Virus record (IMG/VR): IMGVR_UViG_3300037674_000633 | Coordinates: 1-30,901 of that record | Source of the DNA: a virus | Reading direction: 5' to 3' (one strand) | Length of the DNA: 30,901 nucleotides | Part shown: positions 23,754 through 30,901 of the stretch, in pieces | How positions within the stretch are numbered: the stretch's first letter is position 1 | Layout of the letters: every line of letters begins with the position of its first letter | The notes under the pieces: generated by a model | What the model saw: the letters and a program-made list of their open reading frames with translations, nothing else | Database searches by the model: none | What the model was told of the DNA's origin: nothing | Position numbers and translations under genes: made by a program

Positions 23754-24181
23754 TAGCCCTTTACATTATGAGTGTAGGTTTTACCACCCCCTTGCTGTCG
23801 TTTTCGGTCGTCAGCTTTTCTCTTTCGATCTTGTTCTTCAGCACGATCCTTTATAATTTCACGTTCATACATTTTCATAAAGTACAATACTGTTTTTTGG
23901 TCTTTAATTTTAAATAAATCAAAATATGTTTGTAGAGGCCCCCAATTCTTTCCCATATAGGATCCAGACATCCCCTCCCAGACATCAGATAGATAATTGT
24001 ACACAAAAAATGCCACTTGAACTTCATCTGGAAATACAGATGATTCAAGCGGCATTCTTTCGGGGTCGGGCTCTTCGCCTAGCTGTTCACAGATAAGTAA
24101 GTATTTCTCAACATCTATAGAGGTTGATTCTTTTACATATCTTTCAAGCAGCGGTTGTATTTCAGCTACTTGTTCCCAGTA
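23753..24181 (-). CDS. T part of the tail assembly chaperone G-T (-1 frame)
   Basis: The -1 frame continues from the slippery site for 142 codons: YWEQVAEIQPLLERYVKEST, then EKYLLICEQLGEEPDPERM, then PLESSVFPDEVQVAFFVYN, then MSGSYMGKNWGPLQTYFDL. The block PDPERMPLE...FPDEVQ...MSGSYMGK...W is one I recognise from marine siphovirus G-T products. Open reading extends well upstream of the ATG at 24055 to the slippery site with no ribosome site near that ATG, so expression as the fusion with 24166-24606 is much more likely. The fused product would be 284 aa (142 + 142). The C-terminus is strongly basic (DRKRKADDRKRQQGGGK). In lambda the T part recruits tube subunits to the tape measure, and G/G-T leave before completion. 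Confidence 0.85.
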   Translation of the reverse strand, partial: YWEQVAEIQPLLERYVKESTSIDVEKYLLICEQLGEEPDPERMPLESSVFPDEVQVAFFVYNYLSDVWEGMSGSYMGKNWGPLQTYFDLFKIKDQKTVLYFMKMYEREIIKDRAEEQDRKRKADDRKRQQGGGKTYTHNVKG

Positions 24182-24606
24182 AAATTTTCTAGGTCACCAA
24201 CTGTTTCTGTAACCCACGTATCAAAGGAAGCAGCATTTTTCATTAACAACTCTGCATTGTCTTTTGAGTACGGGAGCTCATCATCAGGGTCAAAGGAAGA
24301 AACATCTACCAAAAGAAGCTCTTCTAGGTATTGATATTTTAATCCTTTCCACCCCTTGATTACTGCTTTACAATATTCTATTAGGAATTTATCTTCATCT
24401 AACTCTTCAGTGAGTTGATGGGTTTTCTTATCCCATTTATTGGATATACATCGTTTTCGTAATTTAACTAACTCTTCTCTTGCCAAGTAACATATGTCTA
24501 CTGTCATCCCTACATAACCGGGGAAGTCACAGGAAACTGTTTTACTTGGAGTCATAAGACTCGCTAATGATACGGGTTCTTTCTTTTCTGTAGTGTTTGC
24601 GGGCAT
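24166..24606 (-). CDS. Tail assembly chaperone G
   Basis: This 146-aa protein lies between the tail tube gene and the tape measure gene, the conserved place of lambda G. It is acidic and helical in the C-terminal part (LEEL...SSFDPDDELPYSKDNAELLMK...WVTETVGDLENFTGNK) with a start MPANTTEKKEPVSLASLM. Its last codons contain the slippery heptamer A AAU UUU, five codons before the stop, which fuses it to the downstream T frame at low frequency. It is the first gene after a consensus promoter (24633-24661), with a leader of about 20 bases and a modest AAGGAT ribosome site. The family was called by position, slippery site and downstream T sequence; G sequences are poorly conserved. Confidence 0.85.
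   Translation of the reverse strand: MPANTTEKKEPVSLASLMTPSKTVSCDFPGYVGMTVDICYLAREELVKLRKRCISNKWDKKTHQLTEELDEDKFLIEYCKAVIKGWKGLKYQYLEELLLVDVSSFDPDDELPYSKDNAELLMKNAASFDTWVTETVGDLENFTGNK
24181..24187 (-). promoter_or_regulatory. Programmed -1 frameshift slippery site (A AAU UUU)
   Basis: In the G frame the codons read GAA AAT TTT ACT. The heptamer AAATTTT has the canonical X XXY YYZ form (A AAT TTT), allowing both tRNAs to re-pair after a -1 shift. The G stop (TAG, 24168-24166) lies five codons further on, and the -1 frame runs open to 23753. I did not find a compelling stimulatory hairpin by eye. Confidence 0.85.
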
Positions 24607-24632
24607 TTGATAAATCCTTATTTAGAAGTTAA

Positions 24633-24661
24633 ATTATACGGTATAAGACAATAAATGTCAA
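24633..24661 (-). promoter_or_regulatory. Consensus sigma-70 promoter ahead of the tail chaperone genes
   Basis: On the minus strand, TTGACA (24661-24656) and TATAAT (24638-24633) are separated by exactly 17 bases; both hexamers match consensus perfectly. The predicted start is near 24627, giving a leader of about 20 bases before the chaperone ATG at 24606. It lies immediately after the tail tube terminator. Confidence 0.9.
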
Positions 24662-24685
24662 GAAATATTTTTAAGATGGTGAAAG

Positions 24686-24710
24686 AAAAAAGGGGCCGAA
24701 GCCCCTTTTT
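24686..24710 (-). terminator. Rho-independent terminator after the tail tube gene
   Basis: On the minus strand, GGGGC - TTCG - GCCCC (24705-24692), flanked by AAAAA and followed by TTTTTT then CTTT. The UUCG loop makes it very stable. It is 16 bases after the tail tube stop codon and separates that gene from the promoter at 24633-24661. Confidence 0.92.
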
Positions 24711-24726
24711 GGTCTTAGTCTTAAAC

Positions 24727-26403
24727 TTAAGAGTAAGTAGTTGGTGCGAAGTACTTAATGTCTGTAATTTCATTAGCACTGTCAAAAGCAGTTGGTAGTG
24801 CGTGAAAGTTACTTTCTAGTGAAATTACATCTTCAACAGAGTGAGATGGAACTTCAAAGTGAACATTATCCATTTGAATTACCATAGAGGCAGAGCCGTC
24901 TTGCGCAGAGCCTCCAATCTTAAGAGTAACTGCAAATTTGTTAACAACCTGTGACATTGCACTTGTAGAAACAAGATCATTAAAGAACTGTCTCGAAGTA
25001 CCAGAAGTATCATCCGCGTCGTTCAAAGTTAAATAACAAGTTGCTGTACCAGTAATATTACGTCCACCTGTTACGTGCTCTAGCGGCTTGTTTACAAATC
25101 CTAATTCATCTGGCACTAAGTACGTGATGTTATTAGAAACTGTAAAGCTTCCGCCTGTTAATGCGAGGTTATACTTACCATCAGCATTAGCAGTTACTCC
25201 TCCAGGGAAAATTGTCTTATTATCCGCAGTAATATCAATACTTGTTAAGCGATTACGAATAAAAGTATTCGTACTTGTTATCGCTTCATCAATTGCTTGA
25301 GTACAGGTAGTAGAACTGCTGTTGCCAGGAGTAGATTGAACAATATGGAACGCACTTCCTTGAGCATTATTCGAATCTATCCAAATATCACCTGCTGCAA
25401 TCGTACTAGAATCATTAGTAGTATCGGTACCTATAGGCAAAGTATCATCTACGTGTACACTTCCAGATACATCTTCTACTTCTTTTGCCATTCCTGACCA
25501 GCTAAGAGTAGCAATACCTTCAACGTCAAAATCAATACTAACTTCATTTACAACAGCTTCCGTTAGTTTATAAACAACAGGGTTAGCCGTACTAGTATCA
25601 ACTACAAAGTAAAAGTGTAACGGATGTAATGCGGAACGGTTAGATTCTGTCATTACTAGAGTACTTAATGTTGGTGCGGGAGTGATAACCGGACCAGTTA
25701 CTTTGTTAACTGCTCTACGGAAATCATAAGCTGCAGCTGTTAAAGTAGCTACATCAAAAGTAAAGGCAGTATCGCCTGCCGCAGCACCAATCTTTTCACT
25801 TGCTACTGTAAAGGTATCATCAACCGCATAGCCGTCTCCACCTGATAAAACGGTAGTAACACTTGCCACACCACTACTGTTTACAGTTATGGTGAACGAT
25901 GCACCGCGGCCTGATCCGCCAGTAGTATGATCATCTTCACTAATTGTATACGTACCGGCGGCTCTACTGCTATCGGTAGCTCCAACTAATTGATCAACGG
26001 TAGCTACACCAGTAGCACTATGATATACATCAGCGCCCCCCATAGCTGCCCAAAGAACTTCTTCTACCGCGTGTACGTCAGTACCACTATCTGCAGCCTT
26101 CACACCTGTAGCAGTACTTCCACCCTTAGAGTGAAAAGGTCTGATATAGGTACTAAATGACCACTCCGCAGGAGCAAGAGAGTCCGTAAACATACGACGT
26201 CCACGACGTGATATGCCTTTTGTGCTTTCCATTTCTGAAAGCATTATTTCAGAGGTATTTGTTGTTTGTGAGAAACTGTATCCGTCTAAAACGGGAATTT
26301 CCCACACAGATCCCGCCCCTGCGGTTCCATCATCTTCAGCGTCTTGATTACGCATTTGTACAAACAATCGCGTATCACGGCTAAAGTATAATTGCTCTGC
26401 CAT
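24727..26403 (-). CDS. Major tail tube protein, enlarged
   Basis: The 558-aa protein begins MAEQLYFSRDTRLFVQM and has WEIPVLDGYSFSQTTNTSEI, ISRRGRRMFTDSLAPAEWSF and STYIRPF in the first 100 residues. I recognise this pattern from tail tube proteins of marine siphoviruses. Lambda V is about 246 aa, so this protein is more than double. Two inserts are plausible: residues about 140-205, with a fibre-like module (GTYTISEDDHTTGG...ASFTITVNSSGVASV...GGDGYAVDDTFTV), and about 320-400, with a Ser/Thr-rich section (GTDTTNDSSTIAAGDIWID). The C-terminal part (about 400-558) ends with a tube-like fold. The inserts may project from the tube as decorations. It has its own terminator and a GGAGAAAA ribosome site. 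Identity is strong by sequence style and position, the insert role is inference. Confidence 0.88.
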   Translation of the reverse strand: MAEQLYFSRDTRLFVQMRNQDAEDDGTAGAGSVWEIPVLDGYSFSQTTNTSEIMLSEMESTKGISRRGRRMFTDSLAPAEWSFSTYIRPFHSKGGSTATGVKAADSGTDVHAVEEVLWAAMGGADVYHSATGVATVDQLVGATDSSRAAGTYTISEDDHTTGGSGRGASFTITVNSSGVASVTTVLSGGDGYAVDDTFTVASEKIGAAAGDTAFTFDVATLTAAAYDFRRAVNKVTGPVITPAPTLSTLVMTESNRSALHPLHFYFVVDTSTANPVVYKLTEAVVNEVSIDFDVEGIATLSWSGMAKEVEDVSGSVHVDDTLPIGTDTTNDSSTIAAGDIWIDSNNAQGSAFHIVQSTPGNSSSTTCTQAIDEAITSTNTFIRNRLTSIDITADNKTIFPGGVTANADGKYNLALTGGSFTVSNNITYLVPDELGFVNKPLEHVTGGRNITGTATCYLTLNDADDTSGTSRQFFNDLVSTSAMSQVVNKFAVTLKIGGSAQDGSASMVIQMDNVHFEVPSHSVEDVISLESNFHALPTAFDSANEITDIKYFAPTTYS

Positions 26404-26463
26404 AGTTTTCTCCTATGAAACTTGAAAAGACTGGTCGTGAATTTTTATTCGTGCCAGGATTTT

Positions 26464-26919
26464 CTAATAACGAACCTCTATGAGTATTTCACCTACCCCT
26501 AATGGCTCAAGTACACCTTCATCAGTATCAATACTGAGGATTGTGATCTGTTGGGTAGATTGCTCTAACCCTAATCTGTCATTGTAAGTTAACTTACTGT
26601 TTTCTTCAAGAACGGTCTCTACATCCTCTAGTAATTCATCGAGTGCGTTGACTGCATCCTCTTCATTTACATAACAACGAACAGTAAGATTTAAAAATCT
26701 GTCTTTATATCCACCTGCTTGATATGTTCTTGATTCACTCCCCGCATTTATATGAATTGCTGGGAACTCTTCTATTTCATCCCAGAACTTTAATCTAGGA
26801 CTAGTCTCTGCTACTGCCGTATGATAAATGCCTCTTCCGTCAATAAGAGCTAGTTTATCCGCAAGAGCCTTCGTAATAGAAGATCTACGTGTAGTATATG
26901 ATCTTTCAGTACCGGCCAT
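26464..26919 (-). CDS. Tail terminator protein (gpU / gp11-like)
   Basis: The 151-aa protein fits the tail terminator family by size, fold pattern and position directly ahead of the tail tube gene. It has an N-terminal helix with SITKALADKLALIDG, then a beta-hairpin part FPAIHINAGSESRTYQAGGYK, then LNLTVRCYVN, then helix EDAVNALDELLEDVETVLEE, and final strands TILSIDTDEGVLEPLGVGEILIEVRY. Terminators form the hexameric ring at the head end of the tail and join it to the head. The gene starts in a TAATG overlap with the 454-aa gene. A 60-base gap follows before the tube gene; I saw no convincing promoter or terminator there. Confidence 0.8.
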   Translation of the reverse strand: MAGTERSYTTRRSSITKALADKLALIDGRGIYHTAVAETSPRLKFWDEIEEFPAIHINAGSESRTYQAGGYKDRFLNLTVRCYVNEEDAVNALDELLEDVETVLEENSKLTYNDRLGLEQSTQQITILSIDTDEGVLEPLGVGEILIEVRY

Positions 26920-28283
26920 TACTGTCTCCTAGTGTAAAATCTTCCTAAAGCGTAGCCTGCTGCGATCTCTCTTATTGACGCATCAATCAGCCTTCTTGGG
27001 TCTCTAGGAATACTAGCAAATCTTGAGCCGCTTGAAGATTCGAAAACGGAGTAAGGACTCTTCTCATAAGTATAACCAAAACTGGGCATTCCTTGAGGAG
27101 TTTGTACTACATCTGTAATCCTAACGCTATCTGCAAATTTTCCTGTTTGATTTTCTAATCGTGGAGCGCCCATATTACCTCTAACTGTCTCTGGTAGCTT
27201 ATCATTTATAAGGGCCATTACAGTATATAAACTTGCTTGTGGATTAGGACTACTATTTCTTTGCTTCTGTAATTTTGTCTTTGCTCTATATTGTTTTGCT
27301 TTGTCCTTTACCTTACTATTAGATTTGATTGAGATATCGGTTGCTTTTCGCTCAACAGGTTTTACATCTGAAATAATTTTTATACCTTTTCTCTTCCTAA
27401 GTTCTTTAATTGCAAGATATCGTGCATGACTTCTTGCATCTTTTCTTATACTATTACTCGCTTCTTGGTCAGCCCAGCCATTTTGTTTTGCCCAAGCTAA
27501 CATCTTTTTTTGAAGTTTTGGTTTAATTGTTGACCAGTCTGTTGCTAATGCACCCGCCGGATTGGAGGAGTCTGGCCCTACCTCAATATCAACCACCATA
27601 CCTGTTTCAAAAGCTACTTTATTTTTTCCCTTAAAACTTTTTCCCTTAAAACTAGCTTCTACTTGTCCAAAACGATCAACAAACTTTGTAAGGGGAGTAA
27701 AAGTTGCAAATTGCCCCCATGTAGGAGATTGTTGAGCCCATTCTGCAGCAGCAAGTAATTGTAAAGCACCTACTGAGCGTTTGGTTTTATGTAAACGCTG
27801 GGTTCCTTGCGCCATTATAGAGCTTTCAGAAGCCTCTTTACCTCTTTCTGATCTATACTGGGTTAATTTATCATGCCCTTTGGCTTCTAAAGCTGCATTA
27901 ACCTTGATTCTAGCAACTCGTTTTAAAGTAGTAAAAGGAGTTTTAACTGCCCTGCTTTGATGAAAACTAATACGAGTACCTTCGTTCCAACTAATTAATT
28001 TAGCGTCAGTTCGTGGACGTATTACATGAGTATGAACTGCTTTTAAAGCCTCTTTTGCTACTTCTGTGAAGAATTTTATTGTTAAGTTGAGAGGCTTATA
28101 TTTATCGTCTTTTGCCACCCGTCTATTAGTAACTGAATTGTACCCTTCAAGAAAAGACTGTGCTACCGCCTGCACACTCATTGTTACACGTTGTTTTTGT
28201 CCGTCTAAAGCACCTCTGGCTGCCTCTGCATCCAGAAACTTTTCCATGTTTTTTAACGCTTTTCTTACCTGCGCTTCAGCCAT
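26919..28283 (-). CDS. Large neck / tail-completion candidate (HK97 gp10 position)
   Basis: The 454-aa basic protein occupies the position of HK97 gp10-like tail-completion proteins, between the connector and the tail terminator. Only the C-terminal 130 residues look like something I recall from marine phage necks: DKLPETVRGNMGAPRLENQT, then GKFADSVRITDVV, then TPQGMPSFGYTYEKSPYSVF, then RDPRRLIDASIREIAAGYAL and GRFYTRR. The N-terminal ~320 residues are Lys/Arg-rich and helical, with no family I can name. HK97 gp10 is about 120-140 aa, so this would be a fusion or a much expanded version. The start is one base after the connector stop (TAG ATG). The minor structural role is inferred. Confidence 0.6.
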   Translation of the reverse strand: MAEAQVRKALKNMEKFLDAEAARGALDGQKQRVTMSVQAVAQSFLEGYNSVTNRRVAKDDKYKPLNLTIKFFTEVAKEALKAVHTHVIRPRTDAKLISWNEGTRISFHQSRAVKTPFTTLKRVARIKVNAALEAKGHDKLTQYRSERGKEASESSIMAQGTQRLHKTKRSVGALQLLAAAEWAQQSPTWGQFATFTPLTKFVDRFGQVEASFKGKSFKGKNKVAFETGMVVDIEVGPDSSNPAGALATDWSTIKPKLQKKMLAWAKQNGWADQEASNSIRKDARSHARYLAIKELRKRKGIKIISDVKPVERKATDISIKSNSKVKDKAKQYRAKTKLQKQRNSSPNPQASLYTVMALINDKLPETVRGNMGAPRLENQTGKFADSVRITDVVQTPQGMPSFGYTYEKSPYSVFESSSGSRFASIPRDPRRLIDASIREIAAGYALGRFYTRRQ

Positions 28284-28871
28284 CTAAAAGTTCTTATACA
28301 AGTCTAAGACTCGCTTAATGTGGTCAGGAAAATCAACATTGTCTCTTTGTGTAGAACTGCCTTGATTCTGTAAACTAGCACCTGCTATTGATTGTCTTAG
28401 CTTGTGCTCGTCTTTTAAATAGTAAGTAACTAAGTCAAGAACTGCAAGTTTTAAATCGGCAGGTACTGCACTATAGCCTGCTGTATATACTACTTTAACG
28501 GTACCCACGCCTGTGGGCCAGTTTTGATAGCCCACTGAATTTGTGCGTAAAATACTATCAGTACTTGAGTCTAGTGAATATTCATAAGCCCCTGTTGTAA
28601 GAGTAGTATAAGAAGAACCATAATTAGTTCGTTCTTGTACACTTACTATTGCATTAACAGGTGTTTCAGCTAACTGTACTACATGAGTAGACCAGTTAAT
28701 ATCAAAAGTTTCTGTTTTATTAGAAGAGTAATAGTCTACAAAACTATTACCACAATAAGTTTTTATTAGTTGACTTACAGACGGAATCAATATATTTAAT
28801 CGAGAATCATCCTTAGGTTGGGTGATCCCTTGAGCAGTCTTATAATCTTGTAATGTTATTAAATCAGCCAT
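28284..28871 (-). CDS. Head-tail connector (HK97 gp6-like)
   Basis: The 195-aa protein has the gp6-like/phage connector pattern: N-terminal helices MADLITLQDYKTAQGI...DDSRLNILIPSVSQLIKTYC, then a beta part (VQLAETPVNAIVSVQER...GAYEYSLDSSTDSILR...GVGTVKVVYTAGYSAVPADLK) and C-terminal helices LAVLDLVTYYLKDEHK...HIKRVLDLYKNF. Such proteins form a ring under the portal through which DNA passes to the tail. It is the first gene after the capsid terminator, with no clear promoter of its own in the 77-base gap, so it may be read through or started by an unrecognised promoter. Confidence 0.85.
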   Translation of the reverse strand: MADLITLQDYKTAQGITQPKDDSRLNILIPSVSQLIKTYCGNSFVDYYSSNKTETFDINWSTHVVQLAETPVNAIVSVQERTNYGSSYTTLTTGAYEYSLDSSTDSILRTNSVGYQNWPTGVGTVKVVYTAGYSAVPADLKLAVLDLVTYYLKDEHKLRQSIAGASLQNQGSSTQRDNVDFPDHIKRVLDLYKNF

Positions 28872-28883
28872 AAATCAATTAAT

Positions 28884-28909
28884 AAAAACTTGGGGAGGCG
28901 AACCTCCCC
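28884..28909 (-). terminator. Terminator after the capsid gene
   Basis: On the minus strand, GGGGAGG - TTCG - CCTCCCC (28909-28892), followed by AAGTTTTTATT. The stem has seven GC-rich pairs with a UUCG loop. It separates the capsid gene from the connector gene. Confidence 0.88.
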
Positions 28910-28948
28910 CAGTTAATAGAATTACTAAAAAAGTAATTAATACTGCTA

Positions 28949-30901
28949 TTAAGCGAAAGGTAAATATATTGAAGGCAGGTCAGGCGCTGCTCCAGCATAT
29001 AACTCATTAAAACCAAGGGATTGTGATGCAACGATCACATTCTGCTGGTCTTTAACGCTATATTCAGTCTCGATGGAAACTCCCTTCAAACGCGGAATAA
29101 CATAGTTATCCATATTTACAGCAATTGCTGCAGATGTTATAGGAGTACCAGACGATAACAAGTTACTAGCCAACTGATTAGTTGCAATTACGGGTGAGCC
29201 GTATACTGAACCAACTTCACCTGTGAGCTTTCCAGCGCGGTCGCTTCCGACTTCACTTACGTCAGTGAAACCACTTGCGTCAATCAACTCGAAGTATACA
29301 TCGTTAGGAACGATGAACGCTACTCGTGAGGGGTCCATACCATACTTGCCCATCTGCTTTCTCATATTGAGAAGCTGAGTCGGAGAAACCACTCCTGTAC
29401 CAGAAGCATCAATAGTTACCGCGCTTCCAGCGGTTGAGGCAGCGGTTGCAAAGCCAGTCGTGTTATCAGTTCCATTAGTACCAGAAAGTCCTTGAGAAAT
29501 AGAACCTGCTGTAGCACCAACAAGGATGGCCTTATCAAGAGCAACTGCGTGAGCTCGTGCGAGCGCACTTGTAACAATAGGCAACAATGTTACCACAACT
29601 TGCTCGTCAGTATCGTTCGAGATATAAGTACCAGCGATCAATCTGTGAGCCTGCAGGATTACCTGACTAACTGTATAGTTGCTATTACCAGCATCAGACA
29701 GCTGATTAGATGAATCACCAATACCAGCTGCGCTGAATGTTGCTCCTCCGGCGTCGGGGGCCAAAGGCAGAACGGTTGCACCAGATGATACTGCGAGTTC
29801 TCGGAAAGCCGGAGCTACTTTCATAGCTTGACGCATTTCTTCTTCGAACTGCTGGGAAACGATTACATCGATACCAGCGGCCGTAGTTGAAGTGTAGGCA
29901 ACACCTGCTTTCTCAAACAGATCTTTAGCATAGCCAGTTTCATAGCCTTTCTTAGTGATTGCACCAAGAACTTTTGCTTGAAGGAGTTCTTTTCCATACT
30001 TGGAAAGATCGCCTTTAGAACGTCCGGAAAAATCACGCTTGCTATTATGCATAGCTGTAAGCTCTGCTTGCTTCTCTTCAAGCTCCTTCCTATATTTTTC
30101 AATAGTATTCGTAGTAGCTTCCTTATCGGATTCCATTTCTTTACGAATATCGTCAATCAAACGTTCTGCACCTGATTCTACACCAGATACAATAGCTTGC
30201 TTGACTTCTTCTTCTTGTTGAACCTTAGCTTCTGCATTTGCAGTTGCTTGGTCTTCAAGATCTTTTTGCACAGCCTCTTCGGCTGCTTTTTGCTCGGCTT
30301 GCTTCATTGCAATTTTAGCAGCAGTTTCCTCAGCTACTTTTTTAGCAAAAGCTTCCAAGTCAACGGGTTGTTGTGTCTCTTCAGACATTTGTATCTCCTT
30401 TTGGACTTGCGTCCCGTCACTAATAGTGAAAGTTTTTTTGAAGTCTTCATACTCTGCGATAGAGTCAAAAGATTTCGCTAGTGAAAAAGTAGCTGATTGA
30501 TTGCAGGGTACAGATACTACTGATACCTCAAATAACTCAGCGTCCTTTATTCTTAATCCGTCGGTTTCCTCTAAATAATCAGCATCCTTGACTCGAAAAC
30601 CAACAGAAAAGGCCCCAAGAACACCGTCTTTAACTAACTCCGCCACATCTTTAGCAGCCTTACTAATTTTCGCAGTAAGTTCCAATCCATTAGGAGTACT
30701 CTTTAAACCAGTAGCCCTCCCAATAGGTCGGTTGTAGTCATGATTGAAAAGAATAATAGGATTCTTCTCAAAATTATTCAATCCACCTTTAGTCCATGCG
30801 TCAGCTGAAATAGAATCGCCCGCGCGATCAAAATCAGAAGTACTCGCCATACCTCGGATCGTAATACTACCATCATCATCGGTATGAGACTTAAAAGTAG
30901 A
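28949..30901 (-). CDS. HK97-type prohead protease fused to major capsid protein (partial)
   Basis: One continuous frame holds both protease and capsid. It is open to the right edge (the last 17 visible codons before ATG 30850 read STFKSHTDDDGSITIRG), so the true start lies outside the window. The protease part has GMASTSDFDRAGDSISADAW, then NPIILFNHDYNRPIG (His near 30742-30740) and GAFSVGFRV (Ser near 30607-30605), which are the His and Ser positions of the S78 prohead protease. A coiled, Glu/Lys/Ala-rich delta-like segment (about 30390-30010) follows, then the HK97-fold capsid (AAGIDVIVSQQFEEEMRQAM...VAFIVPNDVYFELIDASG...VIATNQL...ELYAGAAPDLPSIYLPF). Fused protease-capsid genes occur in a minority of HK97-like phages. 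A strong internal start exists at 30388. Confidence 0.92.
   Translation of the reverse strand, partial: STFKSHTDDDGSITIRGMASTSDFDRAGDSISADAWTKGGLNNFEKNPIILFNHDYNRPIGRATGLKSTPNGLELTAKISKAAKDVAELVKDGVLGAFSVGFRVKDADYLEETDGLRIKDAELFEVSVVSVPCNQSATFSLAKSFDSIAEYEDFKKTFTISDGTQVQKEIQMSEETQQPVDLEAFAKKVAEETAAKIAMKQAEQKAAEEAVQKDLEDQATANAEAKVQQEEEVKQAIVSGVESGAERLIDDIRKEMESDKEATTNTIEKYRKELEEKQAELTAMHNSKRDFSGRSKGDLSKYGKELLQAKVLGAITKKGYETGYAKDLFEKAGVAYTSTTAAGIDVIVSQQFEEEMRQAMKVAPAFRELAVSSGATVLPLAPDAGGATFSAAGIGDSSNQLSDAGNSNYTVSQVILQAHRLIAGTYISNDTDEQVVVTLLPIVTSALARAHAVALDKAILVGATAGSISQGLSGTNGTDNTTGFATAASTAGSAVTIDASGTGVVSPTQLLNMRKQMGKYGMDPSRVAFIVPNDVYFELIDASGFTDVSEVGSDRAGKLTGEVGSVYGSPVIATNQLASNLLSSGTPITSAAIAVNMDNYVIPRLKGVSIETEYSVKDQQNVIVASQSLGFNELYAGAAPDLPSIYLPFA
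30386..30400 (-). promoter_or_regulatory. Internal ribosome site and ATG for separate capsid synthesis
   Basis: On the minus strand AAGGAG (30400-30395) is followed by six bases and then an in-frame ATG (30388-30386) that opens MSEETQQPVDLEAFAKK. The spacing is ideal. It would give a 479-aa delta-plus-capsid product without the protease, alongside the long fusion. Confidence 0.78.

Noticed and set aside
23753-24055. Independent 100-aa gene starting at ATG 24055
   Set aside because: The frame is open upstream to the slippery site with family-like sequence, and no ribosome site precedes this ATG; the G-T fusion explains it better.
28949-30850. ATG 30850 as the true start of the protease-capsid gene
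   Set aside because: The frame continues open to the window edge with protease-like sequence (SITIRG before MASTSDFDRAGD), and no good ribosome site precedes it.

Overview
The window is most likely part of the late (virion) region of an AT-rich, lambda-like siphovirus of a marine Gram-negative bacterium. I infer this from the gene order, from HK97-type head and lambda-type tail-tip families, and from fibre and tail-tube proteins of the sort I remember from uncultured ocean phages. None of this was checked against a database. Apart from two genes at the far left, everything is on the minus strand and reads from high to low coordinates.

Layout in transcription order. 30901-28949: a prohead protease fused to the major capsid protein, running off the right edge, with a strong internal start and a terminator. 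28871-26464: head-tail connector, a large neck/tail-completion candidate and the tail terminator. 26403-24727: an enlarged tail tube protein, followed by a UUCG-loop terminator and a consensus promoter. 24606-23753: tail assembly chaperone made as G and G-T products through a canonical A AAU UUU -1 slippery site. 23753-9636: tape measure, then M-, L-, K-, I- and J-like tail-tip genes, coupled mostly by TAATG or ATGA overlaps. 9615-9587: a second consensus promoter. 9567-1221: the fibre region. It starts with small N-terminal adaptor and structural proteins, then has three successive shaft - adhesin - chaperone sets (7342-5901, 5899-3443 and 3287-1725), and ends with a 65-aa protein and a very basic 97-aa protein.

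On the plus strand at the left edge are the C-terminal part of a TonB-dependent receptor (1-540) and a complete TorF-type outer-membrane protein (610-1194). They converge on the fibre operon with only 26 bp between stop codons. They share a near-identical 3' end plus terminator (34 of 36 bases). The tight junction, with no integrase, tRNA or visible attachment site, makes it plausible that these outer-membrane genes are carried by the phage, but a prophage/host boundary cannot be excluded from this window alone.

Together the genes build a head, a long tail (tape measure 1393 aa, roughly 200 nm by the usual scaling), a lambda-like tip with a very large central J protein, and apparently three alternative or co-displayed receptor-binding tips, each with its own assembly chaperone. 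The terminase, portal, lysis and replication genes are not here. No stretch over 300 bases lacks a gene; the longest intergenic gaps (about 60-120 bases) hold promoters and terminators. I saw no tRNA, rRNA, CRISPR array, insertion sequence or reverse transcriptase.
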